Positions 1-6,599 of a stretch of 17,016 nucleotides of DNA are shown piece by piece. Origin of the DNA: CAZMFZ01 sp964565665 (lineage in GTDB: Bacteria; Bacteroidota; Bacteroidia; Cytophagales; UBA9547). Both the position numbers and the translations under genes were made by a program. The stretch covers positions 1-17,016 of the forward strand of contig CAZMFZ010000083.1 in NCBI GenBank assembly GCA_964565665.1. The letters run 5' to 3'. The notes under the pieces are model-generated. The model saw nothing but the letters and a program-made list of their open reading frames with translations, was not told the origin of the DNA and did no database searches. Position 1 is the first letter of the stretch; each line of letters begins with the position of its first letter.

Positions 1-1000
1 GCTGTTCGGGTATTTTACCTGTAGCGTCAGGTCCAACATTCAGCAATAAATTTCCATTTTTACTTACGCAATTTACCAAAGTTTGAATTACCAATTGTGG
101 CGTTTTCCAGTTGTTGTCGTAGCGATTGTAGCCCCAAGAGTTGTTGAGTGTAAGGCACGATTCCCAAGGCTTAGGCTTTCCATCCGTATCTACAATGGCT
201 TTTTCTGGTACAGTTTGCTCGGGGGTTTCAAAATCTCCATAATTGTCGCCATTTCCAAAAGTAGTACCATCGCCACCCAAACGATTGTTCATAATAATAT
301 CGGGTTGCAGTTGGCGAATCATTTGCACAAGCTCTTTGGCTTTCCATTTTTCGCCTTTCATTTCTCCATAAGAAAAATCGGTCCACAGCACATCTATTTT
401 TCCATAATTGCTCATCAGCTCACGTACTTGGCCGTGCATATATTTCAAGTAATTATCCCAATTTATTTTTTCATCTTTAAATTTTTCGTTTCCGCGCATC
501 GGATGGTGTGCATCATTATATTTTGGGTAATCGGGATGATGCCAGTCGATAATTGAGAAATACAAGCCTACCTTAATGTTTTCAGCCCGCAATGCTTCTA
601 CGTATTCTTTGATTATATCTCTTTTGAAAGGCGTGTTCGTGATTTTATAATCAGTCAGTTTTGAATCCCAAAGGCAGAAACCTTCATGATGCTTGGCTGT
701 CAAAACCACATATTTCATGCCAGCTTGCTTGGCGGTTTTGGCCCATACTTTGGCATCGAACAGATGGGGATTAAAATTTTTAAAATAGGCTTCGTCATAA
801 ATTTCATTCGATATTTTCTCGTCATGCCTTACCCATTCGCCCCTAGCTGGAATGGAATATAAACCAAAATGGATGAACATGCCAAATCTGGCTTCTTGCC
901 ACCATTTTAAGCGTTCGTCTGCCGATTTTGGCTGTGCGAATACATTGGTGAAGAAAATTATTGTAATGATTAAATAGGAGAATGCAGTTTTGTGATTCAT
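1..1000 (-). CDS. Alpha-L-fucosidase, GH29 family, secreted (partial, C-terminus off the left edge)
   Basis: The minus strand is open for 333 codons from the ATG at 998-1000 to the window edge, with no stop, so the C-terminal part is missing. Residues 1-23 form a signal peptide with a hydrophobic core and a likely cut after ...NVFA before QPKSADER, so the enzyme is exported to periplasm or surface. Residues 24 onward read as a GH29 catalytic barrel: RFGMFIHFGLYSIPARGEW, then YVVLTAKHHEGFCLWDS, then VGLYFSIIDWHHPDYP. DVLWTDFSYGE holds the likely nucleophile Asp at about 208, and GDFETPEQ near 255-262 holds glutamates that are candidates for the acid/base. The family hydrolyses terminal alpha-L-fucose from glycans. 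The visible stretch ends at NLLLNVGPDATGKIPEQ, a conserved family segment, so perhaps 100 or more residues lie outside. Neighbouring genes do not show whether it belongs to a polysaccharide utilisation locus. Family assignment is firm; the exact substrate linkage is not visible. Confidence 0.93.
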   Translation of the reverse strand, partial: MNHKTAFSYLIITIIFFTNVFAQPKSADERLKWWQEARFGMFIHFGLYSIPARGEWVRHDEKISNEIYDEAYFKNFNPHLFDAKVWAKTAKQAGMKYVVLTAKHHEGFCLWDSKLTDYKITNTPFKRDIIKEYVEALRAENIKVGLYFSIIDWHHPDYPKYNDAHHPMRGNEKFKDEKINWDNYLKYMHGQVRELMSNYGKIDVLWTDFSYGEMKGEKWKAKELVQMIRQLQPDIIMNNRLGGDGTTFGNGDNYGDFETPEQTVPEKAIVDTDGKPKPWESCLTLNNSWGYNRYDNNWKTPQLVIQTLVNCVSKNGNLLLNVGPDATGKIPEQ

Positions 1001-1060
1001 AGTGAAAATTAGAGGGTGAAATTTATCAAAATATATTAATAAGGTAAAATTTGTTGACAT

Positions 1061-1327
1061 TCATATTGCAAATATTTCATAAGCATCGTAAGCAACTCGA
1101 TAAAGATGTCCTTTATCCTTATCAATTTCAAAATCATATTTTGAAATTTCGCTAATGGCTCGCAGAAAATGGTCGTAAGAGTTTCTCTGTTCATTGATAC
1201 AAGCTATAATTGCTTCGCCAGTCTCTTGTTCGGCCTCAATTATTATGCTTTTTACTTTGGAATAAAGCCAAATGATGTCGTTGGCTTTTAAGGTTTGATG
1301 AGAAGAAAGATTTGAAAAAGCTATCAT
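1061..1327 (-). CDS. Hypothetical 88-residue protein
   Basis: I do not recognise this gene. It starts at an ATG directly after an in-frame TAA and ends in TGA. The composition is protein-like: mixed charged and hydrophobic residues, with predicted helices such as IIEAEQETGEAIIACINEQ and YDHFLRAISEISKYDFEIDK, and no signal peptide or membrane segment. An overlapping frame (1236-1445, TTG start) runs over its 5' end and contributes MGRFITPAKANSKFDKVIK upstream. The two frames could be one ancestral gene split by a frameshift near 1327, or the upstream part may be noise. It lies between scpA and the fucosidase gene, same strand as both, about 60 bp before the fucosidase start. No function is proposed. 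Confidence 0.45.
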   Translation of the reverse strand: MIAFSNLSSHQTLKANDIIWLYSKVKSIIIEAEQETGEAIIACINEQRNSYDHFLRAISEISKYDFEIDKDKGHLYRVAYDAYEIFAI

Positions 1328-1565
1328 TTAAAAATTTCATCTTGATTACCTTGTCAAATTTGGAATTAGCTTTCGCTGGTGTGATAAACCTGCCCATAAT
1401 AAACCTTACGCTGCCTCTCACCTTTGAAATATTTGGAACATTCAAATTCTATTGATATTTGTTGGTGAGATTATTTAAACTTGAGTTAATCACTAGATAA
1501 TAATTATACCAGCACAAATATAAATAATCGAATACTACAAATACCACAAGTACATAAAAATAGGG

Positions 1566-2303
1566 TTAGCCTTCCCAAGCCATTATCCAAAAATTATTGT
1601 AGCCTTCGCCAAGTTGAATTTTGAGTTGTTGCAGCTGGAGCAGCTCAAGAATAGATAAAAAATTGTAGATAATGGCAATCTTATCGTGCATCTCAGCTAT
1701 TATTTCATCAAATGATACCCGTTTTTTGTTTTTTACAGTCTGCAAAATGAATTCCTTTTGTTGCTCAATCGTGTATGGATAAGGCGTAACGGTGTGGATA
1801 GGCTTTTGCTTGTCTGCATCAAGCCGCTCCATCACTTTTACATACACTTTTAGCAGCTTATACAAATCCAAATCTTGCAATTCCGATTCTACATTCGAAA
1901 TTTCGCTTATCGATTTTATCTCCTGTACTATATTTCCTCGCTTTTCTAAAAGCAGCCGGTTTTCTTCTAGTTCGCTAAATGTGGCAATTACCGATTTATA
2001 TTTTTTGTATTCCAACAAATGCTTTATCAATTCTTCCCTTGGGTCTATTTCATTTCCTACAGCATCAAGTTCGGGGCGAGGCAAAAGCATCTTGGCTTTT
2101 ATGTGCATCAGCGTGGCCGCTACTAGAATAAATTCACTGGCTACATCTATATTATGCTCATTCAAGTGGCGGATATAATCTAAAAAATCATTGGTAATTT
2201 TAGAAATAGGGATGTCTTTGATGTTTAATTCATCACGTTCGATAAAAAAAAGAAGCAAATCAAATGGGCCTTGAAAAAGAGGGAGTTTTATTTCGAAAGA
2301 CAC
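1566..2303 (-). CDS. scpA: Segregation and condensation protein A (kleisin)
   Basis: A 245-residue protein with the standard ScpA plan. The N-terminal helical segment (FQGPFDLLLFFIERDELN, about residues 10-27) is the family hallmark and binds the SMC neck. It is followed by DIPISKITNDFLDYI and by EFILVAATLMHIKAKMLLP (about 57-75). A charged linker follows, and a C-terminal winged-helix region (about 180-245, KKRVSFDEIIAEMHDKIAI) contacts the SMC head. In the family, ScpA bridges the SMC ATPase heads and recruits ScpB to compact and segregate the chromosome. No scpB or smc gene is in the window. Length is typical. The gene is divergent from aspA across 218 bp with no other gene. The ATG start is fixed by MSFEIKLPLFQGPFD, which matches the usual family N-terminus. 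Confidence 0.95.
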   Translation of the reverse strand: MSFEIKLPLFQGPFDLLLFFIERDELNIKDIPISKITNDFLDYIRHLNEHNIDVASEFILVAATLMHIKAKMLLPRPELDAVGNEIDPREELIKHLLEYKKYKSVIATFSELEENRLLLEKRGNIVQEIKSISEISNVESELQDLDLYKLLKVYVKVMERLDADKQKPIHTVTPYPYTIEQQKEFILQTVKNKKRVSFDEIIAEMHDKIAIIYNFLSILELLQLQQLKIQLGEGYNNFWIMAWEG

Positions 2304-2521
2304 TTTTTAGAATTTGGGTAGTGAGTATGGCAATTCAAAATTAGATAATTAAAGTGTATTCATGTTTTTCATCTGAAAATTTGAGCCTGTTAATAAATTT
2401 GAATTTGTAAAATATTTATATTTCATTGTATTATTTGTTGATTTTATTTGAACTCATTGATTAATCATTACGTTATTCGCTTTGATTTAGACCAACAAAA
2501 TCATATTATAAAATAGAATAT
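2304..2521. other. Intergenic region between divergent scpA and aspA
   Basis: These 218 bp are very AT-rich and carry no convincing ORF or RNA gene. Both flanking genes must be transcribed outward from here, so it should hold two promoters. I looked for the Bacteroidota TTTG / TAnnTTTG pair and found only imperfect versions, so no promoter is placed. Confidence 0.4.
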
Positions 2522-3946
2522 ATGGTATCTCTTATAGAAAAAACAACACGCATAGAACACGATTTTCTTGGTGATATGGAAATTCCGAACAAGGCGTATT
2601 ATGGAATTCAGACGTACAGGGCATTTAAGAATTTCAACATTACAGGTATAAAAATCAAGAGCGAACCCTTTTTTGTACAGGCATTGGCTTTTGTGAAAAA
2701 AGCGGCTGCCATGGCAAATAGAGATTTGGGAGTGCTAGATCCCTACATTGCCGAATACATCATTAAAGCCTCCGACCGATTGATAGCAGGCGAATTTCAC
2801 GACCAGTTTATCAGCGATTTTATTCAAGGTGGTGCAGGTACATCTTGCAACATGAATGCCAATGAAGTAATAGCCAATGTAGCGTTGGAAATGATGGGGT
2901 ACGAAAAGGGCGATTACCATTATTGCCACCCTAACAACCATGTAAACTGCTCTCAATCCACCAACGATGCCTACCCCACCGCCATTAAGATAGCCCTTTA
3001 CAAAAAACTTGAGGAATACACCATGGCTTTGGTAGGTTTAAGAAATTCTTTCTCTAATAAAAGTAAAGAATTTTCTCGTGTGCTGAAAATGGGTAGAACT
3101 CAATTGCAAGATGCCGTGCCTATGTCGCTAGGTTCGGAATTTCATGCTTTTGCTTCTAATATAGATGATGAAATAAAATTGCTCACTTCCTCAAAACATC
3201 TTTTAACTGAGATAAACATGGGAGCTACAGCCATTGGCACAGGCATAAATGCACCTGAAGGCTATGCAGATTTGGTAACAGAATATTTGGTAGATATTAC
3301 TGGAATTGAATTAGAAAAAGCCAAAGACTTAATAAAAGCCACCTCAGATACAGGCGATTATGTGCAGCTTTCCGCCTCACTGAAACGCACAGCCATCAAG
3401 ATTTCTAAAATTTGTAACGATTTGCGATTGCTCTCTTCTGGGCCAAGAACTGGCTTCAACGAAATTAATCTGCCGCAAATGCAACCTGGGTCTTCAATAA
3501 TGCCGGGGAAAGTAAACCCTGTAATTCCTGAGGTGGTAAACCAAACGGCTTATTATGTAATGGGAGCTGATTTGACTATCAGTATGGCAGCCGAAGCAGG
3601 ACAGCTGCAATTGAACGTGATGGAGCCTGTTATTTCTTTTTCGCTTTTCACCTCCATTTCTTATATGGCACGTGCCGTGCAGACATTGAAAAGAGAGTGT
3701 ATAGATGGAATAACGGCCAATGAAGACCATTGCCGCAATTTGGTGATGAACAGTGTGGCTATTGTAACCCTCATCAGCCCAATAATTGGCTATGAAAAAT
3801 CATCGGCAGTATCGAAAGAAGCGTTAAAAACAGGTAAAACAGTGTATCAAATAGTAGTAAAAGAGGAAAAATACTTGACTGAGGAAAAATGGAATGAAAT
3901 TTATTCTTTCGAGAACTTGATTAATCCGAAGTTTATCAATAGCTAA
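2522..3946 (+). CDS. aspA: Aspartate ammonia-lyase (aspartase)
   Basis: A 474-residue cytoplasmic enzyme of the fumarase/aspartase superfamily that interconverts L-aspartate with fumarate and ammonia. The N-terminus (RIEHDFLGDMEIPNKAYYGIQT) is the aspartase form rather than that of class II fumarase or argininosuccinate lyase. The three conserved superfamily regions are present: GGAGTSCNMNANEV (about 103-116), HVNCSQSTNDAYPTAI (about 140-155), and the signature loop GSSIMPGKVNP (about 323-333), whose second serine is the catalytic base in characterised aspartases. GRTQLQDAVP (about 191-200) is also typical. Length is normal and the gene is intact. It is transcribed alone: divergent from scpA upstream and closed by a strong hairpin 8 bp after the stop. 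Fumarase is the main alternative, less likely given the N-terminus and the overall match. Confidence 0.95.
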   Translation: MVSLIEKTTRIEHDFLGDMEIPNKAYYGIQTYRAFKNFNITGIKIKSEPFFVQALAFVKKAAAMANRDLGVLDPYIAEYIIKASDRLIAGEFHDQFISDFIQGGAGTSCNMNANEVIANVALEMMGYEKGDYHYCHPNNHVNCSQSTNDAYPTAIKIALYKKLEEYTMALVGLRNSFSNKSKEFSRVLKMGRTQLQDAVPMSLGSEFHAFASNIDDEIKLLTSSKHLLTEINMGATAIGTGINAPEGYADLVTEYLVDITGIELEKAKDLIKATSDTGDYVQLSASLKRTAIKISKICNDLRLLSSGPRTGFNEINLPQMQPGSSIMPGKVNPVIPEVVNQTAYYVMGADLTISMAAEAGQLQLNVMEPVISFSLFTSISYMARAVQTLKRECIDGITANEDHCRNLVMNSVAIVTLISPIIGYEKSSAVSKEALKTGKTVYQIVVKEEKYLTEEKWNEIYSFENLINPKFINS

Positions 3947-3954
3947 TATACCAA

Positions 3955-3987
3955 AATACCAACAAGATTTTAAATCTTGTTGGTATT
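3955..3987 (+). terminator. Rho-independent terminator after aspA
   Basis: AATACCAACAAGATTT at 3955-3970 is perfectly complementary to 3972-3987, giving a very long stem with a tiny AT loop, followed by TTCTATTTTT. It begins 8 bp after the aspA stop. The perfect symmetry means it could also stop transcription arriving on the minus strand. Confidence 0.85.
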
Positions 3988-4291
3988 TCTATTTTTAACT
4001 CATTTTTTTTATTCTTAGATGGAGGAAGCACATTGGTGACTGATTTTATAAAAATAGCTACGCCTTTATGTGTCCCTGAGCTTCTCAGGAAAAATTCAAA
4101 TTGCGGTTTCTATAAATCAGATTTTGTAACTCTCGATTCAGGGTTTGTAAAGGGTTGGGGTATGAGCAACCCCAAGGGAATGGTAGCTCAAGAAGTAATT
4201 AATTGGCGTCTGCTGAAAAACCAAAAGAATGACATTGGGCAAAACTGGGGACTTATTTGGGCTATATTTACATTGTTAAGCGCATTGAAAA
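3988..4291. other. Non-coding stretch upstream of the transposase fragment; possible left flank of the insertion sequence
   Basis: No gene is supported here. A frame starting at a TTG (4033) stays open to 4329, but its product is unlike any family I know, and it overlaps the transposase start in another frame. Two small hairpins are visible: CCTGAG/CTCAGG at 4075-4089 and GGGTTG/CAACCC at 4152-4172. This may be the 5' non-coding end of the insertion sequence whose transposase starts at 4292, but I found no terminal inverted repeat partner to prove it. Confidence 0.35.
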
Positions 4292-5002
4292 ATGAAGTTA
4301 CCCCCCCAAAGGCGTGCACCATCGCCTAAATATGTGAGTCCTAGCCAAGGTGTTTTAGCTGGATTTGAGAGCCCGTTTGCCCAAAAATTAAATCCTCAAA
4401 ACCGTTGGGTACTCCTTGCCAAACGTATTCCTTGGGATAGAATAGCTTCTGTTTATAATAAACAAATGTCTGGCTCAGCCGAAGGTCGACCGCCCTTGAG
4501 TGCTCGTTTGGTGATTGGTGCTTTATTTATCAAACACATCAATAACTGGGATGACAGAGAGACGATTCTCCAAATTCAGGAGAATATGTACTTGCAGTAT
4601 TTTGCAGGCTATACCAGTACTACCGATGTCATTTTTGACCCCTCACTTTTTGTAGAGATTCGTAAACGCATGGGAGATACGCAGCTCAATACCCTTAATG
4701 AAGAAATTGTAAAATTGCACCTTTCTTCATTGAAGCCAGAAGCGAAACTGCAAAAAGTATCAGAAAAGGGTAAGAACACAGAAGGTGGTGAACCTATTGA
4801 TGGAGCAAATAAGGTAGCTCCAGCTCAAGAAGCTACACTTATGCCAATAAGTACAGAACCTCCAGCTCAAAACAAACCTACCGTTGTTACCCGTCAGGGT
4901 AGAATGATTACCGATGCCACTGCTTGTCCACAAGATATCGCCTTTCCTACGGATGTGAATCTGCCCAATGACGCTAGAGAGAAGTGTCTTGTCCTGAAAT
5001 AG
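4292..5002 (+). pseudogene. Truncated DDE transposase, IS1182/IS5-like (DUF772 N-terminal domain)
   Basis: The 236 readable codons contain the N-terminal part of a DDE transposase. RWVLLAKRIPWDRIASVYN (about 38-56) and GRPPLSARLVIGALFIKHI (about 65-83) with NNWDDRETILQIQEN match the DUF772 domain found at the head of IS1182- and IS5-group transposases. Near residue 209, GRMITDATACPQDIAFPTDV carries the first catalytic Asp, followed by LPNDAREK. At that point, position 4985, the frame runs into the inverted repeat of another element and stops after five foreign residues (CLVLK). The other two catalytic acidic residues and at least half of the protein are missing, and no transposase sequence resumes after 5130. 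The protein cannot catalyse transposition. The start is followed within two codons by a run of seven C (4301-4307). The family label to subgroup level is uncertain. Confidence 0.85.
4985..5000 (+). repeat. Left terminal inverted repeat of the 146-bp element
   Basis: TGTCTTGTCCTGAAAT; pairs perfectly with 5115-5130. It supplies the last codons and stop (TAG at 5000-5002) of the interrupted transposase frame. Confidence 0.85.
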
Positions 5003-5114
5003 GATACACAAATCAAGTGTAAAATATGGAAGAAAAAGGAGTTGTTTTTGGGGTTCGCAGATATTGTCTCGTCCTAAAAAAAGTTTGATGGTGAAGAACA
5101 CCAACAAAGGCAGG

Positions 5115-5130
5115 ATTTCAGGACAAGACA
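5115..5130 (-). repeat. Right terminal inverted repeat of the 146-bp element
   Basis: ATTTCAGGACAAGACA; 16 of 16 complementary to 4985-5000. Confidence 0.85.
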
Positions 5131-5302
5131 GATAGTTATTTTTTTCTCATCTCTTTACATTGAAATTCTAGCTAACACACCAATTTCACTGGCAAAAATC
5201 AATTAAACAATCCATTTATAGAAAAAACTTCAACTTTTTAAGGATAAATTAATAGTTATAGATATTTTGCGGCTCTTTAAACCCAATTCAAAAAATATAA
5301 TA
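5131..5302. other. Leader of the methyltransferase gene
   Basis: An AT-rich stretch of 172 bp between the mobile element and the methyltransferase start, with no ORF of note. The promoter of the downstream gene should be here or inside the element end. No clean TTTG / TAnnTTTG pair is seen. Confidence 0.35.
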
Positions 5303-6490
5303 ATGAGCAAGCACGCTTTAGATTTTATTAAGCCAAAGACAAAAACAACGCTAGAGCGTTATAAACTTGGTAACAAACCTTCTTTTGGGCATTTTGTTGA
5401 AGATTATGTAAGCCAAAAGATAGATGTGGTTGGCAATTTTGAGGAATTCATGGCCACGCGTCATGAATACTTCGATTTCTCAATTACGCCTCACCATTTG
5501 AAATTTTTCTTTACAAGAATGATTCCAGAAGTGGCATTGCACACAAAAGCACAAGATGAAAGAATAGTTCGTGAGCATTACGACCGTGGCAACGACTTTT
5601 TTGCCTCATTTTTAGGGCCACGTATGGTTTATACCAGTGGTTTCTGGCTTGATATGGAAAAAGACACCCTTGAAATATCTCAAGACAGAAAAATGCAAAT
5701 GGTGTGCGAAAAGCTGCACATGAGTCCGGGCGATCGCCATTTAGATATTGGCTGTGGTTGGGGTACTTTAATTACCTATTCTGCCAAGCACTTTGGGGCA
5801 AACTCTACCGGAGTTACTATAGCCCAAGAAGGATACGATTGGGGAATGAAGCAAATTAAAGACAATGGTGTGAGCGATAGAGCTCGTATTTTGAGAATGG
5901 ACTACAGAGATATTCCTAATGAGAAATACGACAAAATCACTTGCCTTGAAATGGGCGAACACGTGGGTATTCGCAAGTTCCAAAGATTTATCAATCAGAT
6001 TTACGGCTTGCTTGACGATAACGGAAAATTCTACATTCAACAAGCAGGTTTGCGTGCCAATCCAGGTTTGCTTACCAAAGGTCCACATTGGGAAGATTTG
6101 ATTTGGGGCTTGTTTATGAACGAATATATTTTCTCAGGTGCAGATGCAAGTACACCTTTAGCTTTCTTGACTCAATCACTGCAAGATGCTAATTTTGAGG
6201 TGAATACAGTTGAGAATATTGGAATCCATTATTCTATCACTATTCATAAATGGTATTACAATTGGCTTGCCAATGAACAATATATTTTAGATAGCAAATA
6301 TGGTGCTTGGTGGTTCCGTATGTGGCAAATATTCTTGCGTTGGTCGGTAGATATTGCTGCCCAAGGTTCGTCCACTTGCTGGTCGATAGTAGCTCACAAA
6401 AACTTGAATAATGCAGACAGAGCTGGCTACATTGGCAAGTTGAATCTGGGTGAAAGAGCAAGCCATCTAGCTGTGCCTATTACTTTATAG
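5303..6490 (+). CDS. CFA-synthase-family SAM-dependent lipid methyltransferase, resembling fungal sphingolipid C9-methyltransferases
   Basis: A 395-residue protein counted from ATG 5303; an upstream in-frame TTG at 5267 would add 12 residues but is unlikely. The SAM-binding motif I is HLDIGCGWGTL (about 146-156), followed by GVTIAQEGYDWG. The family is the Mycolic_acid_cyclopropane_synthase/CFA group, which transfers a methyl or methylene group to the double bond of a lipid acyl chain at the membrane. Several blocks match the fungal sphingolipid C9-methyltransferase form better than E. coli Cfa, as far as I recall those sequences: HYDRGNDFF (about 92-100), GPRMVYTSG (about 105-113), WEDLIWGLFMNEYIFSGADASTPL (first half about 263-272, GADASTPL about 279-286), and a C-terminal QGSSTCW. 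No N-terminal membrane helices are seen, unlike the fungal enzymes. The gene stands alone and ends at a strong terminator. The methyltransferase fold is certain; the exact lipid substrate is inference. Confidence 0.88.
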   Translation: MSKHALDFIKPKTKTTLERYKLGNKPSFGHFVEDYVSQKIDVVGNFEEFMATRHEYFDFSITPHHLKFFFTRMIPEVALHTKAQDERIVREHYDRGNDFFASFLGPRMVYTSGFWLDMEKDTLEISQDRKMQMVCEKLHMSPGDRHLDIGCGWGTLITYSAKHFGANSTGVTIAQEGYDWGMKQIKDNGVSDRARILRMDYRDIPNEKYDKITCLEMGEHVGIRKFQRFINQIYGLLDDNGKFYIQQAGLRANPGLLTKGPHWEDLIWGLFMNEYIFSGADASTPLAFLTQSLQDANFEVNTVENIGIHYSITIHKWYYNWLANEQYILDSKYGAWWFRMWQIFLRWSVDIAAQGSSTCWSIVAHKNLNNADRAGYIGKLNLGERASHLAVPITL

Positions 6491-6524
6491 TTTTTTATCT
6501 TTATCAATCAAGGTTCAAAAATTT

Positions 6525-6560
6525 AAAAACCCTGCCAAATATTAGTTTGGCAGGGTTTTT
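6525..6560. terminator. Bidirectional terminator between the methyltransferase and GT2-fusion genes
   Basis: AAAAACCCTGCCAAA (6525-6539) pairs perfectly with 6546-6560 across a 6-nt loop (TATTAG). The stem is GC-rich in the middle with A/T flanks on both sides, so it gives a U-tract in each direction. It lies between two convergent genes (stops at 6490 and 6600). A run of nine G follows at 6564-6572. Confidence 0.88.
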
Positions 6561-6599
6561 TATGGGGGGGGGTAAATTTCTAACTTCCAATTCACTTAT

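Larger units (their letters stand above)
4985..5130 (+). mobile_element. 146-bp non-autonomous element (internally deleted IS, MITE-like) with 16-bp perfect terminal inverted repeats
   Basis: TGTCTTGTCCTGAAAT at 4985-5000 is the exact reverse complement of ATTTCAGGACAAGACA at 5115-5130. The TGT...ACA ends with a small ORF just inside suggest an IS3-like parent. That ORF starts at ATG 5026 (MEEKGVVFGVRRY...), resembling the head of an IS3-type OrfA, and is cut off after 13 codons. There the sequence joins a third end-like copy, TGTCTCGTCCT at 5065-5075 (one mismatch over 11 bp). The residual ORF stops at 5088. No direct target duplication flanks the ends (left ...GAGAAG, right GATAGT...). It therefore looks like the two ends of an IS with the transposase genes deleted, sitting at the broken end of the transposase fragment. 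The parent family is an inference. Confidence 0.75.

Noticed and set aside
83..556. Plus-strand open frame of 157 codons
   Set aside because: It is the antisense shadow of the fucosidase gene, which has a signal peptide and clear GH29 motifs.
2400..2521. TTTG / TAnnTTTG promoter for aspA
   Set aside because: Candidate boxes exist, but the spacing or the bases deviate from consensus in every combination tried by eye.
4033..4329. TTG-started 98-codon frame before the transposase
   Set aside because: It has no family resemblance, a weak start, and overlaps the transposase start in another frame; treated as non-coding.
4985..5130. Attenuator or regulatory hairpin instead of a mobile element
   Set aside because: The 16-bp arms are 114 bp apart, begin TGT and end ACA, and enclose an OrfA-like start, all of which fit transposon ends better.
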